Shown: in pieces, positions 24,306 through 35,378 of the stretch
Layout of the letters: each line of letters opens with the position of its first letter
How positions within the stretch are numbered: the first letter of the stretch is position 1
NCBI GenBank assembly: GCA_030704615.1
Contig: CM060732.1
Coordinates: 36,065,053 to 36,129,052 of the forward strand
Direction of reading: 5' to 3'
From: Takakia lepidozioides
Taxonomy: Eukaryota > Streptophyta > Takakiopsida > Takakiales > Takakiaceae
Length of the DNA: 64,000 nucleotides
Notes under the pieces: model-generated
Told to the model about the DNA's origin: nothing
What the model saw: the letters and a program-made list of their open reading frames with translations, nothing else
Databases searched by the model: none
Translations under genes and position numbers: made by a program

Positions 24306-24970
24306 GTAGCAAATATAGAGTTTTAGGGTTCAGGTGCAATGAAGAGGGCTTGCAACCAAGAGAAGAGGACTCTATGATGATGGCCATGGGATGGGGGGCT
24401 GATTTTATGTAACAAACTCTTCATGGTCATTATGTTATATATTGTGCATGTGACTCTGTTTTTTCTGCTCAAAATTACTTCTATTTACTTTGCATGGCTA
24501 TTATTTTTTACAAGATCCAAAGCCTATATGCACCCCAACATTGCGAGGATGGGGAGTTGGTTGGCGAGATAGCTGGTAAGAGAGAGGTGGGCTACAGATA
24601 TATATATATACCTATGTATGTATGGCGCCAAATAAGAGCCTCTTTCTTTGGTGGGTAACTAGCCTCTTTCACGGGTGGGCTCTATGAGGTGAGCTATTAC
24701 CAAGAGAGATGCTCATGTTCACGTGAAGAGGCAAGTCTGTACTGGGGCCTACAACCAAGAGGACGGTGTAACGAGATTGAGAGTGATTAGGGGTATTATG
24801 TAACACAGGTTATTCAATGAGGTCTTCCTTGTCACTCAGTATGTTATACAATGTGTATGCAACTCTGATTTTTCTGCTCGAAGTTACTTCTACAATGCAC
24901 TTTCATATGTTTCATTTTGGATGTAGTATGGCTATGGAGTTATTTTTTACTGGATCCAAAGTGAATAGTG

Positions 24971-25522
24971 ATGAAGGACACTTATATTGTCTGTTTTTCT
25001 TGTTAGTTGGTAATGTGGAGTTGATGATGGGAGTGGGGCCTATCTTAGTATTGAAGGTTCCCGGGTTGTAATAATGGTATGCCATAGTTTCTATTTTTGT
25101 TACTTGTAATAAGGAAAAAGGCCTATGTGCCCTGTTTGCAAATACTAACCCTTAACTTCCTACATGGTTCATTTTTTTACACCTAAAATTTACTACCCAT
25201 GCCCGATAAAATGAGACTAACTACCTATCAAAAATCATCCAGAAAAATGAACCTTACACGAAGGTGCGCACCTGGCACATGCATGCACTCACCAAAAATG
25301 AACTTGTTTCACCGTGAAATGTGGGAGATTATATGGTTTTAGAGAGGATGAATTTTTTGTTGGCTCTCTTGTAAAGAGAGACTTTGCAACATGTTAAGTC
25401 AATGGAGAAAATGTGGTCAAAGGACCTTACACCGTGTCAAGGCTCTGATTGGTGTGTTGTGCTGAGTCATGCCCCTTACTATATATGTATATATAGACGC
25501 CTCCCAAAGAGAACGTAAATTC
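24971..25522. other. AT-rich spacer left of the MULE
   Basis: No gene was recognised. A TATATGTATATATA run lies at 25482-25496, and the left target-site copy of the large MULE (CGTAAATTC) occupies 25514-25522. Confidence 0.4.
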
Positions 25523-25832
25523 GCCTCTCATTTTAAGATAATAGGGTCTTCAATGGGCACGTGCGATGTGGCCGGTGGGCCCCGCGCACGGACGCCCGGC
25601 TCCCCAGCACCCCACCCGCCCAGCCGCGGGCGCGGCTACAGCAACCGCGCCCGCGCCCCCGTCCGCCGCGCGGCCAGTCCCCCGCCCATGAGTCTGCTGC
25701 CCTCCAATCTGCCAGTCCGCCAGTCTGCCCGCCAGTCCGGTGCTGGCCAGTCCGCTGGCCAGTCCGCTGACGGCGCAGGATCGCCACCATCCATTCCCAT
25801 AACCCATCCGAGCCCTCCATTTTTAGGGCTGC
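25523..25832 (+). repeat. Left terminal inverted repeat of the MULE
   Basis: About 310 bp, the inverse of 35379-35735. The outer 90 bp are nearly identical to the right end. The middle is a GC-rich stretch dominated by GCCAGTCYGCC-like units whose number differs between the two ends. The inner end (CCATTCCCATAACCCATCCG to TTTTTAGGGCTGC) is again nearly identical. Slippage of the short units explains the length difference. Confidence 0.85.
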
Positions 25833-26472
25833 GAAAATGGCAATGATCTTGCCACCAAATCCCGGCCGCTCTCTTTTGACGGCTGTTTGTTGTCCGATGT
25901 TGCGGTAGGCGTTTCCATGCACGCGGCTGTTCCTCTTTTGCGCGCGATGTTCATGATGATGATGAAGCGTGTGCTTGAACATGAGAGGACTGTCTCGGCA
26001 CTACAGCCACCATCGTGCATATGCTTCCACTATTTTTGCCTTCTTGTTGTGCTTTCGGGAACCTTCGTTTTATGGTTTGGTTCTATGTCTTAAATATGGA
26101 AAATGCGGACATCTGTCGTCGATAACGTCCTCTGCTTGTGATCCGTCATGATACGTTTAGCCCCTTTGTACTGCATCCCTCATGAGAGCCTTCACAAGTT
26201 TAGTTCGTTAAAGGAACCCATGGGTAACATGGGCGCGAAAATGGCGGAAACGTATGCACATGGGGGCGTGTATTGCAGATTTCGTATCGGACGATGGGAC
26301 TGTTTATGTGACCAAGTATAGCGGCTTGCATCCGTCGTGCATAAGTTGTGGAAAAGGGTGGAGAATCTGAAGAAACCCAGCTTTGTGATGGATCCACATG
26401 GTATTATATAAGGGATGGCAGCACAAAAAAGCAATTCGAGTCGTCACGGAACACCATCCAGTCCTAAGGTCC
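25833..26472. other. Subterminal MULE sequence, no gene called
   Basis: This lies between the left inverted end and the last exon of the zinc-finger gene. It shows no recognisable exon and could include that gene's 3' UTR. Confidence 0.35.
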
Positions 26473-28018
26473 TCAAACATCCACACGCACCTGCTGAATG
26501 CAGATGTCTGAGCCACGACGGGAGTAGGTGCAGAATCGGTACATTGTCGCATTTGCCAGGAGACGCAATAATATGTACTCTCGCACGCGGTCCACTTCCG
26601 CACGCACTGCAGTCGCTTGTAAAGGAGCATCATTGCTAGGTATCCGCCAAGCCTGAATGGCCCTACGAATAGAAACACGTTCATCCTGGTACACGGCAGA
26701 GAACTTGGACGTTAGGAACATGGACGTGGACTCTATATTCACCTCATGCAGCGGACTGGACTCACAGACCAGCAGACTGACAGACGTAACGTACGTACGT
26801 AGGGTGGAGGCAACTAGTAGACTGTACCAGTGGACTAGACCAGCGGACTGACAAACGGACTCAGTAAGTAATGCAGCGATATAAAATAGACTAACTGACG
26901 AGCGGAGTGGCCAGCGGACTGAGGAGAGAACGTAGCGGACTGACCAGACTGAATAGGCAACGTGACCCCGATGATGGACTCAAACAGCACAGAGAACAGA
27001 CTGGGCGGTCAGACTGACCATTACCTCCTCTACTTCATCATCGTCATCTTCATCTTCAAAGCTGTTCAACCAATTCTGTTACGCCTGTCGGATGAATATG
27101 CGTAGCAGACCTGACTGGGCAACTCTGTAGAAATAACGGAAGAAGTCTGGATCCCCAATTGGTGGGCACTCTGGTGGGAAAAGCGCAAAGTCAACGAGGC
27201 GCAATGTGCCAGGGTAGACTGGCCCTTCAGTGCTCTGTTGAGTTTTTGGTTTTGACCCTAAACCTCTGGCATGGGTCGCGATATTTGTGTGAGTCTGCTA
27301 CCAAGTCTGGTCAGACAAGTCAATGTCCACTGGACTTGTCACCCCTTCCAGGCTCGAAGTCATCATTCCGGATAATGGTTTGCCCGCCCTGAGCAGATTC
27401 ACTTTCAGTATCAGTACTGATGGTGTAAGTCTGCCGCCCAGGACGGGGTTCAGTCTGTTGCGTGGATTTTGCCCTTGCCTCGCGAGCAGACCTTGCAGCT
27501 TTTTTTTTTTTTTGCCTCTCCTTTTTTTGGGCCCCATCACTCAGTTTACGTTTTCTGGCAGCGTCCGGCGTTCCCTGCACTTGCAAATCCTCCATTGACG
27601 GGCCATCAGAATGGACGCCATACCGTGCGCGCACTTCGTCTAATTCCAAAGTGCGGGGGTCAAGCACTGATCCGCGCAAACGCATTGTGGCCTCTTTGAC
27701 AATCGACATTTCTTTCAGTATCGGCCAAGGCTTGAAATCCCGTGGAATCATTGCAACAGTCTCCTTGCAACCCGTGTCAACACAATGCCGATTTAGTTGG
27801 ATTTTGTCCTTGATAACCTCTTCACAGAAGGGACAGAAGAGCTTGTCATTCTGCCAATTCGAGTTTTTGGGCTTCCGGGCGCGGAGGTCTACAAATGCTT
27901 CCACTATTTTATGATCAAACTCGTCTAGTGAGTACCAGTACCTTCGCTCTTTCTTCAGTCTGGTTTGGTGCACAAAATCCACCTAGTCCGCTCCACCCTT
28001 TTCACAAGCATCCTCCAT
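26473..28018 (-). pseudogene. MULE-internal gene with C2HC-like zinc finger, function unknown
   Basis: The ATG at 28016-28018 is followed after eleven codons by an in-frame TAG (27983-27985); the frame then runs to about 27320. Residues near 50-75 form CPFC, eleven to twelve residues, then a NRHCVDTGC cluster, a zinc-finger-like arrangement. Next comes a Lys/Arg-rich stretch (KKERQKKKKAARSAR) resembling a nuclear localisation signal. Two further exon-like pieces lie on the same strand. One at about 27015-27240 is acidic at its end (FEDEDDDDEVEE, then a GTAATG donor) and contains one in-frame TAA. The last runs from about 26690 to the TGA at 26473. I do not recognise the family. It may be an accessory protein of the transposon; a captured host fragment is also possible. 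Confidence 0.45.
26737..27005 (-). repeat. CAGACTG-rich low-complexity block 1
   Basis: The plus strand is dominated by variants of GGACTGAC, CAGACTGAC and AGCGGACTG; read on the minus strand, the sense strand of the zinc-finger gene, these are AGTCYG. The block lies between exon-like pieces of that gene. Confidence 0.6.
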
Positions 28019-28494
28019 CGCTGCAGAATGAAACGAGGGTGCAAGGACAATGAGCGACAGATAGAAGTCCTATGAAAAGACTCACCCTAAGCAAGAAGAG
28101 GATACAGAATGGAATGGAAACACCGTAGCAAGTGAGAACCTCACCGAGCCAATGAACTTCGAGTTGTTACGAAGGCGAGCGTGTTTGCGACGCTTCGCGG
28201 CTCACCGCGACTCTCCACACCTGGGGAAGAACGGCCGTCTTTCGTTACGGTGATGGAAACGCAAAGAGGAAAACAAAACAGTGCGAAGAAACAGGCGCAA
28301 AGAGAATGGAGTCGATCGCACAGGGAACATGAGAAGAAAGTAGAAGTAGAAGGGGGAGAGCGGGCATGGCACTGCCAACGTGGCGCGATTTCACAGGCGC
28401 CAACTATCCGCCGTCATCGCATTGAATACGTCCACCGAACGAACGCATCGTACTAAATTCATCCACAGTCCTCGCACGTGCAGCAGGAGACTGG

Positions 28495-29230
28495 CAGCAG
28501 AACAGACTAACAAAGTACCAGACGAACAGACTGATATCCATCGGGGAACGATTGTCGAGCACACCTCCAGTTCAGCAGACTGGTTTGCAAAGAAGCGGGT
28601 GGAATGAAGACAAAAGAGAGTAAGGGGAGAACAGCAAAGTCAAACACACCCATTGCGATCAGACTCGCGGCACAACAGATTGATGCATGCACAGTCCAAC
28701 AGACTGATATCCATAGAGGAGAACTGTCCAGCAGACGGACGTTTCGCCAGACTCGCGGGAGAACAAGCCAAAAGACTGACCGGAGGGAAAATAAGAAGTT
28801 AAACAGACTTAGTGCAACAGACTTCCGACACAACAGACTGACAAATTCACAAGTGCAACAGACTGATATCCCAACAGACGGACTTCCAGTAGACTGCCTC
28901 CAAACTGACTGTTATGCACGCGATAAGGGGAATATCCGGAGCACTGACGGGCCAGCGGACCCACTGTGAACAGAGGCTCGGAGCGGCAGACTGCACAACT
29001 CAGCTCTGACTGCACAGTTCAGACTGCACGGCCTAACCAGCACATTGCACACTTCACAGAGGGAAGGACTGACGACCAACCTGCCACCGAGCACACTGCC
29101 CACATTGAGGAAGAGACTGAACCGCAGAGTTGCCAGCAGACTGCACAGTTCACAGATGAAAGGACTAACGAAGAACCGGCGGCCAAGCAGACTGCCCACA
29201 TTGAGTAACAGACTGAACATGCTGGCAGGC
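28495..29230 (-). repeat. CAGACTG-rich low-complexity block 2
   Basis: The short unit CAGACTG recurs many times on the plus strand. AACAGACTGATATCC occurs three times (about 28527, 28696 and 28856) and CAGACTGCACA-like phrases are frequent towards the right. Open frames through this block are by-products of the repeat. It lies between the divergently placed zinc-finger and Ulp1-like genes. Confidence 0.65.
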
Positions 29231-29449
29231 ACACTGACAAGGAACCACATGCGGCACAAACTCCGTCTGGTATAGCGCTGGATTACATGGAGTCTGCTCC
29301 CTCACCCCTTGGGCAGGTTGTGTCATTTCTTCTTTCAGCACTGTTGTTTATGTTTTAGCACATTGTGAAATTGGGCTAATTCGTCATTTTGCTCGGTATC
29401 CTCACAGGATGTTCGTCCCTCCGTTGGCAGACTGTCTACTTCTGAGGAC

Positions 29450-31074
29450 ATGACATCTTCCGCCCATGCTGCAAACGTGGGATCGACAACCAAGAAAGGT
29501 GTGGGGGTGAGCACGCCCCCCGATGCGTGGGTCAGTTCTACGCATGCGACCCACGAAGCTGCAAAGACAGGTCCAGAAAGTGTAAACAAACCTGCTGACC
29601 AGCCTCTGTTGCGAAGTAGGGCGGCAGCACTGCGTTTGTCTGCTCTATCCAGCCCGCCTACAGCTGACCCTGCTTCCCAGGGGAGAGGCAAAGCCAAGAA
29701 GCGGACTATCGTGGACCATACTGAGGAGGTCGAGGAGGGTCCGAGTACCAAGAGACCGGCGAAGAAAAAGTCTGGCGTCTTTATGAACAAGAACCGCAAG
29801 CTGGCCTTGGACATAGACAAAGATGTGGGTCGTTTCCTGGAGCAGCACAGGTGAGTACTGTGCTCAGTCTCCTTGTCTGTCTTTGTCGTTAAGTGCTTTG
29901 CGCTCTATTGTGGTCAGTCTGCTGCTGAGTTCATCATTGTCTGTTGTGGTTAGTCTTGTCAGTCTGATGAACTATTCAGCCTGTAGAGTGTTTGGTACCA
30001 TGTTGACGTCAGTCTGTTCAGTACATGAGGCTTCCCGAAGGATGGTCTGCTCTATGCAGGATGGGTGCTCGGTTTGACAAAGCACATGCTCTGCACGTCA
30101 AGGCGGGTAATTCCATGCTGATGTTTTTTGAAGGGGATCCACGGTTTGAATGCGGCCTGTCGCCGGATGACATAAAGGCGCTCCAGAAGGTTGAGTCGGA
30201 GTACACAGATAGACTCCTGGAGCTGTGGTGTCGATTCTATGAGAAGTCGGTTGAGGCTGCATTCACCAACACTATTGTTGTTCTTCAAACGTCGACGTGG
30301 ACGGTGTTGAAGTTATTGGGGGTGGGGCAACGTGAAAGCCTTCTGGAGGTCTTGAAAGGTTGCCTCAGCACTGAACGACTGGGCAAGGACTTGAAAGAGT
30401 GTGATTTCATTTGGGTGCCAATTGGGGACAAGTAAGAACTTTTCCGAGTCTGCTGAGACTGTCTCCTGAGTCATAGTCTGGTTTCGCAGTGTCGTCTTGA
30501 CTCTGAGCGATTAAGTTGACCTCTGTATTTGTGCAGTGGACTGGGTTTGAAGATTGAGTCTGCTGAGTGCTGAGTCTGCTGAGTGGTCGGTCTGCTGAGT
30601 CTGCCCATCATGATTGTGCAATGACGCCATGTTGTTTGATACCATTGCATGGGGCACTGGAGTGTTTGTATCATCGACCTCCGCAAAGGCTGTTACACTC
30701 ACCTGAACTCTATCAGGGACTCGCATAGTTGTCCCTCTGTTCTAGGGTGGATTCGGAAGCTTCATGCTGAGTGCTTAGGGTACTCGATGGACTCACAGGA
30801 GTGGCATGAGATTGTCCAAGCATTTCAGTTCCACGCGCCTGATATGCCCCAGCAACCATTTAGCTGGGAGTATGGCTTTTACGTCATGTCATTCATTCAA
30901 GTGTTTTATGAGTGGGTAAAAGTCAGACGAAATGTCTCCAAGACTGCAAAGCCAGAGAGAGGAACACCTTTCACGAAGGACTGGTTTACTTTCAAGTTTG
31001 CACTTGGGCAGCGAATGCAGTGTGCCCAGTATATCGTGCGGGGGTTGGACAATGTAGAGAAACTGCTCTCATGA
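29450..31074 (+). pseudogene. Ulp1/C48-like cysteine protease homologue of the MULE, catalytic residues lost
   Basis: Exon 1 (ATG at 29450, possibly starting further upstream at an acceptor near 29408) to 29850 encodes a basic, Ser/Thr-rich N-terminus (KKRTIVDHTEEVEEGPSTKR). Exon 2, 30030-30431, joins in frame and ends with ECDFIWVPIGD. The third part, to 31074, contains GHWSVCIIDLRKG, then HLNSIRD, and MPQQPFSWEYGFYVMSF. This order (HW, then a DS-like site, then Q and a CG-like site) is that of Ulp1/SENP-type C48 peptidases, which cleave SUMO-like linkages. The His is kept, but the expected catalytic Asp is Asn (HLNS) and the expected Cys before Gly is Tyr (EYG). No AG acceptor was found that opens the third part in frame. 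Intact relatives occur in some plant MULEs and CACTA elements; their role in transposition is unclear. I infer an inactive copy. Confidence 0.7.
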
Positions 31075-31249
31075 GTATGATGTACTTGTCATGTGAAGTC
31101 TATGTACCGAAATAAAAAATGCGAGTCTTTTTGCTTACTATTCCAGTGGTGATGAGCACTTCTGTGTACTGTGGATGCTGGCATATTTTGTAATGTTGTC
31201 ACTAAACTCAATGGACACAATGGTGTCAATTTTTCCATGCACTGTGCAC

Positions 31250-31790
31250 CCGAGTCTGCTGAGCTTGAATGTGCGAGCAGTACGCTGCCGAGGCTAGGAC
31301 TGGTGGGTCTGATACCTAGTCTGGTAGGCATCATGTCCATGAGTCCGCTGGGACGCTGGATTGGCATGAGTCGTTAGGGAGGTAGTCCACTGGAGCCTGT
31401 CCATTTTGAGTCTGCTGTTGTGGATGAGTCTGCTTGAGACTTAGTCTATCCAGCAATCTGCTGGAAGAGTTGCAGGGATGAGGTGGAAGAGTTGCAGGGA
31501 TGAGGTGGAAGTGTGGTGAGCAGACTTTTGGAGTGGGCAGCAGACTGACCAACAGACTGGCTTACTGGCGTTCGTAGTCTGTTGAGTGTGACTCTGTTGG
31601 GAGACTGTGCGTGAGTCCGTTGGGAGACTATGCTTGGGAGACTGGAGGAGTCCGTTGGGAGACTGTGCAGGAGTCCATTGTGGGACTCTGCAGCCGTCTG
31701 ATGGGAGTTTGTGTCGGAGTGTGCTGGGATTGTGGAGACTGGAGGAGTCCGTTGGGAGACTATGCATGAGTCCATTGCGGACTTGTATTT
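31250..31790 (+). repeat. AGTCYG-rich low-complexity block 3
   Basis: Phrases such as GAGTCTGCTGAG, GAGTCCGTTGGGAGACT and GGAGGAGTCCGTTGGGAGA recur. Here the AGTCYG core lies on the plus strand, the opposite of blocks 1, 2 and 4. The block separates the convergent 3' ends of the Ulp1-like and transposase genes. An embedded GGGATGAGGTGGAAGAGTTGCA unit of about 23 bp is duplicated near 31460-31510. Confidence 0.65.
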
Positions 31791-31816
31791 CAGAAAGGGA
31801 CAATGCTACCAGAGGA

Positions 31817-31948
31817 ATTGCAGACTTATATTGTCTTCTTCATGACACCTACACGACCTGAAACCTTGTCTCTTTTCGAGGCATTGCAGACTTATATTGT
31901 CTTCTTGGTGACACCTACACGACCTGAAACCTTGCGAATTTTGGAGTA
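31817..31948. repeat. 66-bp tandem duplication
   Basis: ATTGCAGACTTATATTGTCT starts at 31817 and again at 31883; about 50 bases of the 66-bp unit are nearly identical, the main difference being TTCATG against TTGGTG. It covers the stop codon region of the transposase frame. Confidence 0.8.
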
Positions 31949-34900
31949 TATATGTGCTGTAGGTGCAGGTGCAGACACCCTCTTGCTGGTTCTCCGCAAA
32001 ACCCTAGGCCGGGTTTTCCAGGCCTCCACGAAATCTCGTCTCATTTTCAGAGACATGTTGTTGTTGTTGTTCAGAGAACGGAAAGCCTTCGCTGCCGCAG
32101 GGTGCAACATTCCAGCCGCACTTTTCGCCAGGATATCAACGAGCTGCCCTCTGCACATACGAAGAGCAGATCGGGCATGTGCCTCCAGGTATTTGTCATC
32201 ACCTACAAGGCGAAGCATGTCCGCGAATTCTTGTTCCATTGAGGCTGAGACCTCCAGAGGTTCCTCGTCGTAGGGGAAGTCATCCGGAGGATGTCTTTCC
32301 ATGAACTGATTGGATTCGTCGTTGCCGCTGGCACCATTGCCCAAGAGCAAGTTAGGTAATCCTCCATGAATGGTTCCCAGCACCGTGCACAAGCGCGCAC
32401 AAGGAAGCCATCCTGCAGGTCAGGGTGAAGCATCTTCAGGACACGGACCTGATGCTTGCATAAGTTTCCCTTCATTGCCCATGGGCACGTGCAACAAGCC
32501 CAATCGCAATCAGGATTGTAAACAATGTATGTTGTGCCGGGGTGGTTGCTGCTGAGAACGTAGGCTGGTTCACCAGGACCCAAGGGAAGAGTAACACTCT
32601 CAGCGGGAATGTCTCGTGCCGCAAGTATAGAACTGGATATGTACTTTTCGAGTTTGTCATTTCTTATGAACCCGTGGGTCTTCAAATGGATTGCGTACCA
32701 GTAGTGTGTTAGCACATGGCCAGTGAGTTCCCATATAAGCCAGTCCACTCTACGACCACTCATCTTGCCTTTCCCCATGGCAAGTCTTGCCTTCAGATTT
32801 CCATGGTATGCCTCAATGCTTACGTTTGTGTCTTGGCTCGCATGAGGGACATGACGGGCTGTTGTACACCACATTGCTATTTTGGGCTTCCAGTACTGTT
32901 CGATATAGTCAAGAAATTCATGTCCTTTCAGGTATTTTGACCTCATACGACGGATTCTCCTTGCAACCCACCGAAGCGCTCTTTTCTCGTTGCATGGTCC
33001 CCCTCTACAGTACATGAGGTCTCCCATATCCTTCAACAAGTTTACAGCGGTCACCGGATCCTTTGTTTTCTTGCATGATTGCTTCACCCATGCCTTGCGG
33101 ACATGCCAAAGGCAGAGGAAAATGAGTACTCCTTCAAAAACAATTCTGCACAACACACATGGTACACATTAGAGTCTTGGGATCGGACTGCAATGGTGGA
33201 CTGCCGGAGTGGATTGTAACAGCGACCTGTATCAGCGGGCAGAGCCACTGGACTCGCCCAGTGGACAGTACAATGCCATGACGTTGATGTGCTGGAATAA
33301 CCCCATTGGCCTACCCAGTGGACTTCCCCATTGGACTTCCCCTAGCTAGGACTGCCACAGCGGACTGCCGAGCGGACTTGCCAGGGACTGCCGAGTGGAC
33401 TTGGTAGCGGACGGCCGACCCCAGGGACTGCTGAGTGGACTTGGCAGCGGTCTTGCCAGGGGACCGATGAGCGGACTTGACAGCGGACTACCAGTAGATT
33501 TGCCTAGCGAATTGCCATCGGGTTTCGCCACAGGAGTCTGCCAATGGACTGTAGCAATGGTCTGCTGCAGTGGACCTCGACATGGACCGGTGCTGTGGAC
33601 CAACAGACTTACCGAATAACGTTGATTTCTGCTTCGGCATCGTCCACAATGAAGGCATTGGGTCGTCAGTTCGGCAAATCTGCGAGGATTGAATCGCGCA
33701 AGCCTCTCATCCACGGAACCAGGTCTGTTGTCCGATTCCTCGCGGATAGGATATAGGCAACTGGTATACCGTTCAACCACTCGTCGAAGACCATCAACGT
33801 GTACAATGGGAACTGTTGGAATGCACAATGTAAAATGATCAGAGCATGCAAATTTCGCTCAGTTCTGCACGAGAAGACTTCATAAGAGTGATGAGGTCTG
33901 CAGCGGTTCACAATGGGTGTGCCCCTCGGTCTTCCGCAACGTACACATGAAAACATACAGAAAGAGTCAGCACACCAAATTTTATGTGAATGTTGGATGG
34001 TACTATGCTATCATGCTCGTACAAGTCCATGGAATCGTTCGAATAGTACCTTGTCATGATTTGTCCCAAAGGTTGCATCACATGCAACGATACGGTCATG
34101 TCCTAGTTCCAGCATTCGTCGTTTCTGCCACGGAGTCTGTATGCCAATAGTGAATGTCAAATCTCCATCAAAATGCTCGAATGCTGGCTCTAATTTCTCC
34201 TCTTGATAGAAAAAAACGGACGCAGGATTCTGGTCTCTCCACATGCGCACACTCTTCGCATCATCAGCGTGTTTTTTGAAGGTTTGCCACGCACGTTTCT
34301 CGGCGAGGTTGCGAACATCTTGCTCCAACAAGAAATCATCGCGGGTCCATGCATCGCCCAAGCCGGTGTTGTTCATCACGTGCTCTTTATGCTCCATCAT
34401 GATTTGGGCGACCGACAGGCCTCGGCACAAACACTCGACGACCCAGGCTTTCAATTCCTTGCTAATATGTGGTGCATAGGCGTGGCGGGTGTTCCTGAAC
34501 TCTGCGGACTTCCCATGCGAGGGTTTCCCTTGCGCATCTGTATGCTCCATATTGTTGTAGTACGCGAGGACACAGATGTCAGGGGCGAGATAGCATTGCT
34601 GGACCTTGAAACAGCATTGGCAACCACGCTTGTAAGACTCTCCATACTCCGACTTCTTTCTCCTTGGGCCTTTATGAGGGCAAGATGTTCCAGCACCCAC
34701 AAGAGGTCCTCCACGCTTCTGTTTTGGATCCTCCACTATTGCCTTGTTGGTGCGCTTGTCATCAGGACCATAGCAGCATTGATACCTGGACAGAAAATTC
34801 TAAAATCGATATCCAACGACTTGAGGAAGCATAAAATCAGAGAACTCGTGAAACAAAAAATGGCAACAGATATGCAATGAAACGTCAAAAGGACTGAGGA

Positions 34901-35233
34901 TGGTGCACACATAATACTGGACAGAAATGTGTTGGCTCTGGATGCTTTTCGCGAGCCGGGTTCCACTTTAGAATGGACATTCACCCAAAACTGAGTGGGG
35001 TAGTCCTCCAAACTCTCCTCTCCCAGGACAAAGTCACCAACTCTATCCCAAGGTATGCAGGCCTTTTCAACATTCACTCGCACACCTATAAACCCATATT
35101 GCGTCTCACTCTTCCAATGGAGATCCTTCTTGTTGAAGGGTCCTGGTTTTGCTGTTTGCAAACATTGTCGAAGAGGCCGTATAAGCGGGCTTTCCGTGAT
35201 CAGTATATCATCGGGTTTTGCTTCCACGTCCAT
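31892..35233 (-). pseudogene. MULE transposase with DDE-type catalytic core and SWIM zinc finger
   Basis: Exons on the minus strand: 35233 to about 34914, 34785-34050, 33812-33613 and 33145-31892; introns 2 and 3 have good GT/AG sites. The N-terminal part carries a Cys/His-rich WRKY/GCM1- or FLYWCH-like segment (CPHKGPRRKKSEYG, RGCQCCFKVQQCYL, NNMEH). The core follows the MULE pattern: first Asp in VACDATFGTN, then PLYTLMVFDEWLNGIPVA, second Asp in FIVDDAEAE, the CLWH motif, and Glu in NVSIEAYHGNLK. A SWIM finger follows (CTCPWAMKGNLCKH, CxCx8CxH). Such enzymes cut and rejoin the inverted ends. A TGA at 33666-33668 interrupts the frame just before the second Asp, and near 32390 the reading must shift frame to reach the C-terminal part. 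The element needs an intact copy elsewhere to move. Confidence 0.8.
33185..33615 (-). repeat. GGACTGCC-rich low-complexity block 4 (transposase intron)
   Basis: The intron between the second-Asp exon and the CLWH exon of the transposase is made largely of GGACTTGCC, GGACTGCCGAG and AGCGGACT variants on the plus strand, that is GGCAGTCC on the transcribed gene's sense strand. Confidence 0.6.
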
Positions 35234-35378
35234 GCCCTATACAGTACAAAGGACACGCTTCTGAACATGCAAGAAACGCGCCATAGTACACGACACGATC
35301 GACAACGTGCCAGGAGAACAATGCGCACATTAGCGGCTGCTGGCAAGTGGCAGGCGGCAGGGATAAAGGTTTGAATTG

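Larger units (their letters stand above)
23765..24970. repeat. Diverged tandem duplication (two copies of about 430-480 bp)
   Basis: Copy 1 begins near 23765 (TTGTGAGGATGGGGAGTTGG) and, after a transposon insertion, ends near 24515. Copy 2 begins near 24543 (TTGCGAGGATGGGGAGTTGG). Shared landmarks in the same order are GAGAGGTGG, CAACCAAGAG, TATGTAACA, CATGGTCA or TTGTCA, TTATGTTATA, GCATGTGACTCTG or GTATGCAACTCTG, TTTTTCTGCTC and AATTACTTCTA. The copies differ at many positions, so the duplication is old. Confidence 0.6.

Noticed and set aside
25469-25982. Overlapping open frames of 60-149 codons on both strands at the left MULE end
   Set aside because: They arise from the GC-rich inverted repeat and its AGTCYG units; the mirrored frames at the right end show the same artefact.
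28604-29275. Plus-strand frames rich in Gln, Thr and Asp
   Set aside because: Translation of the CAGACTG low-complexity block; the composition follows directly from the repeat.
31441-31803. Minus-strand Ser/Gln/Thr-rich frames
   Set aside because: Translation of the AGTCYG block between the Ulp1-like and transposase genes.
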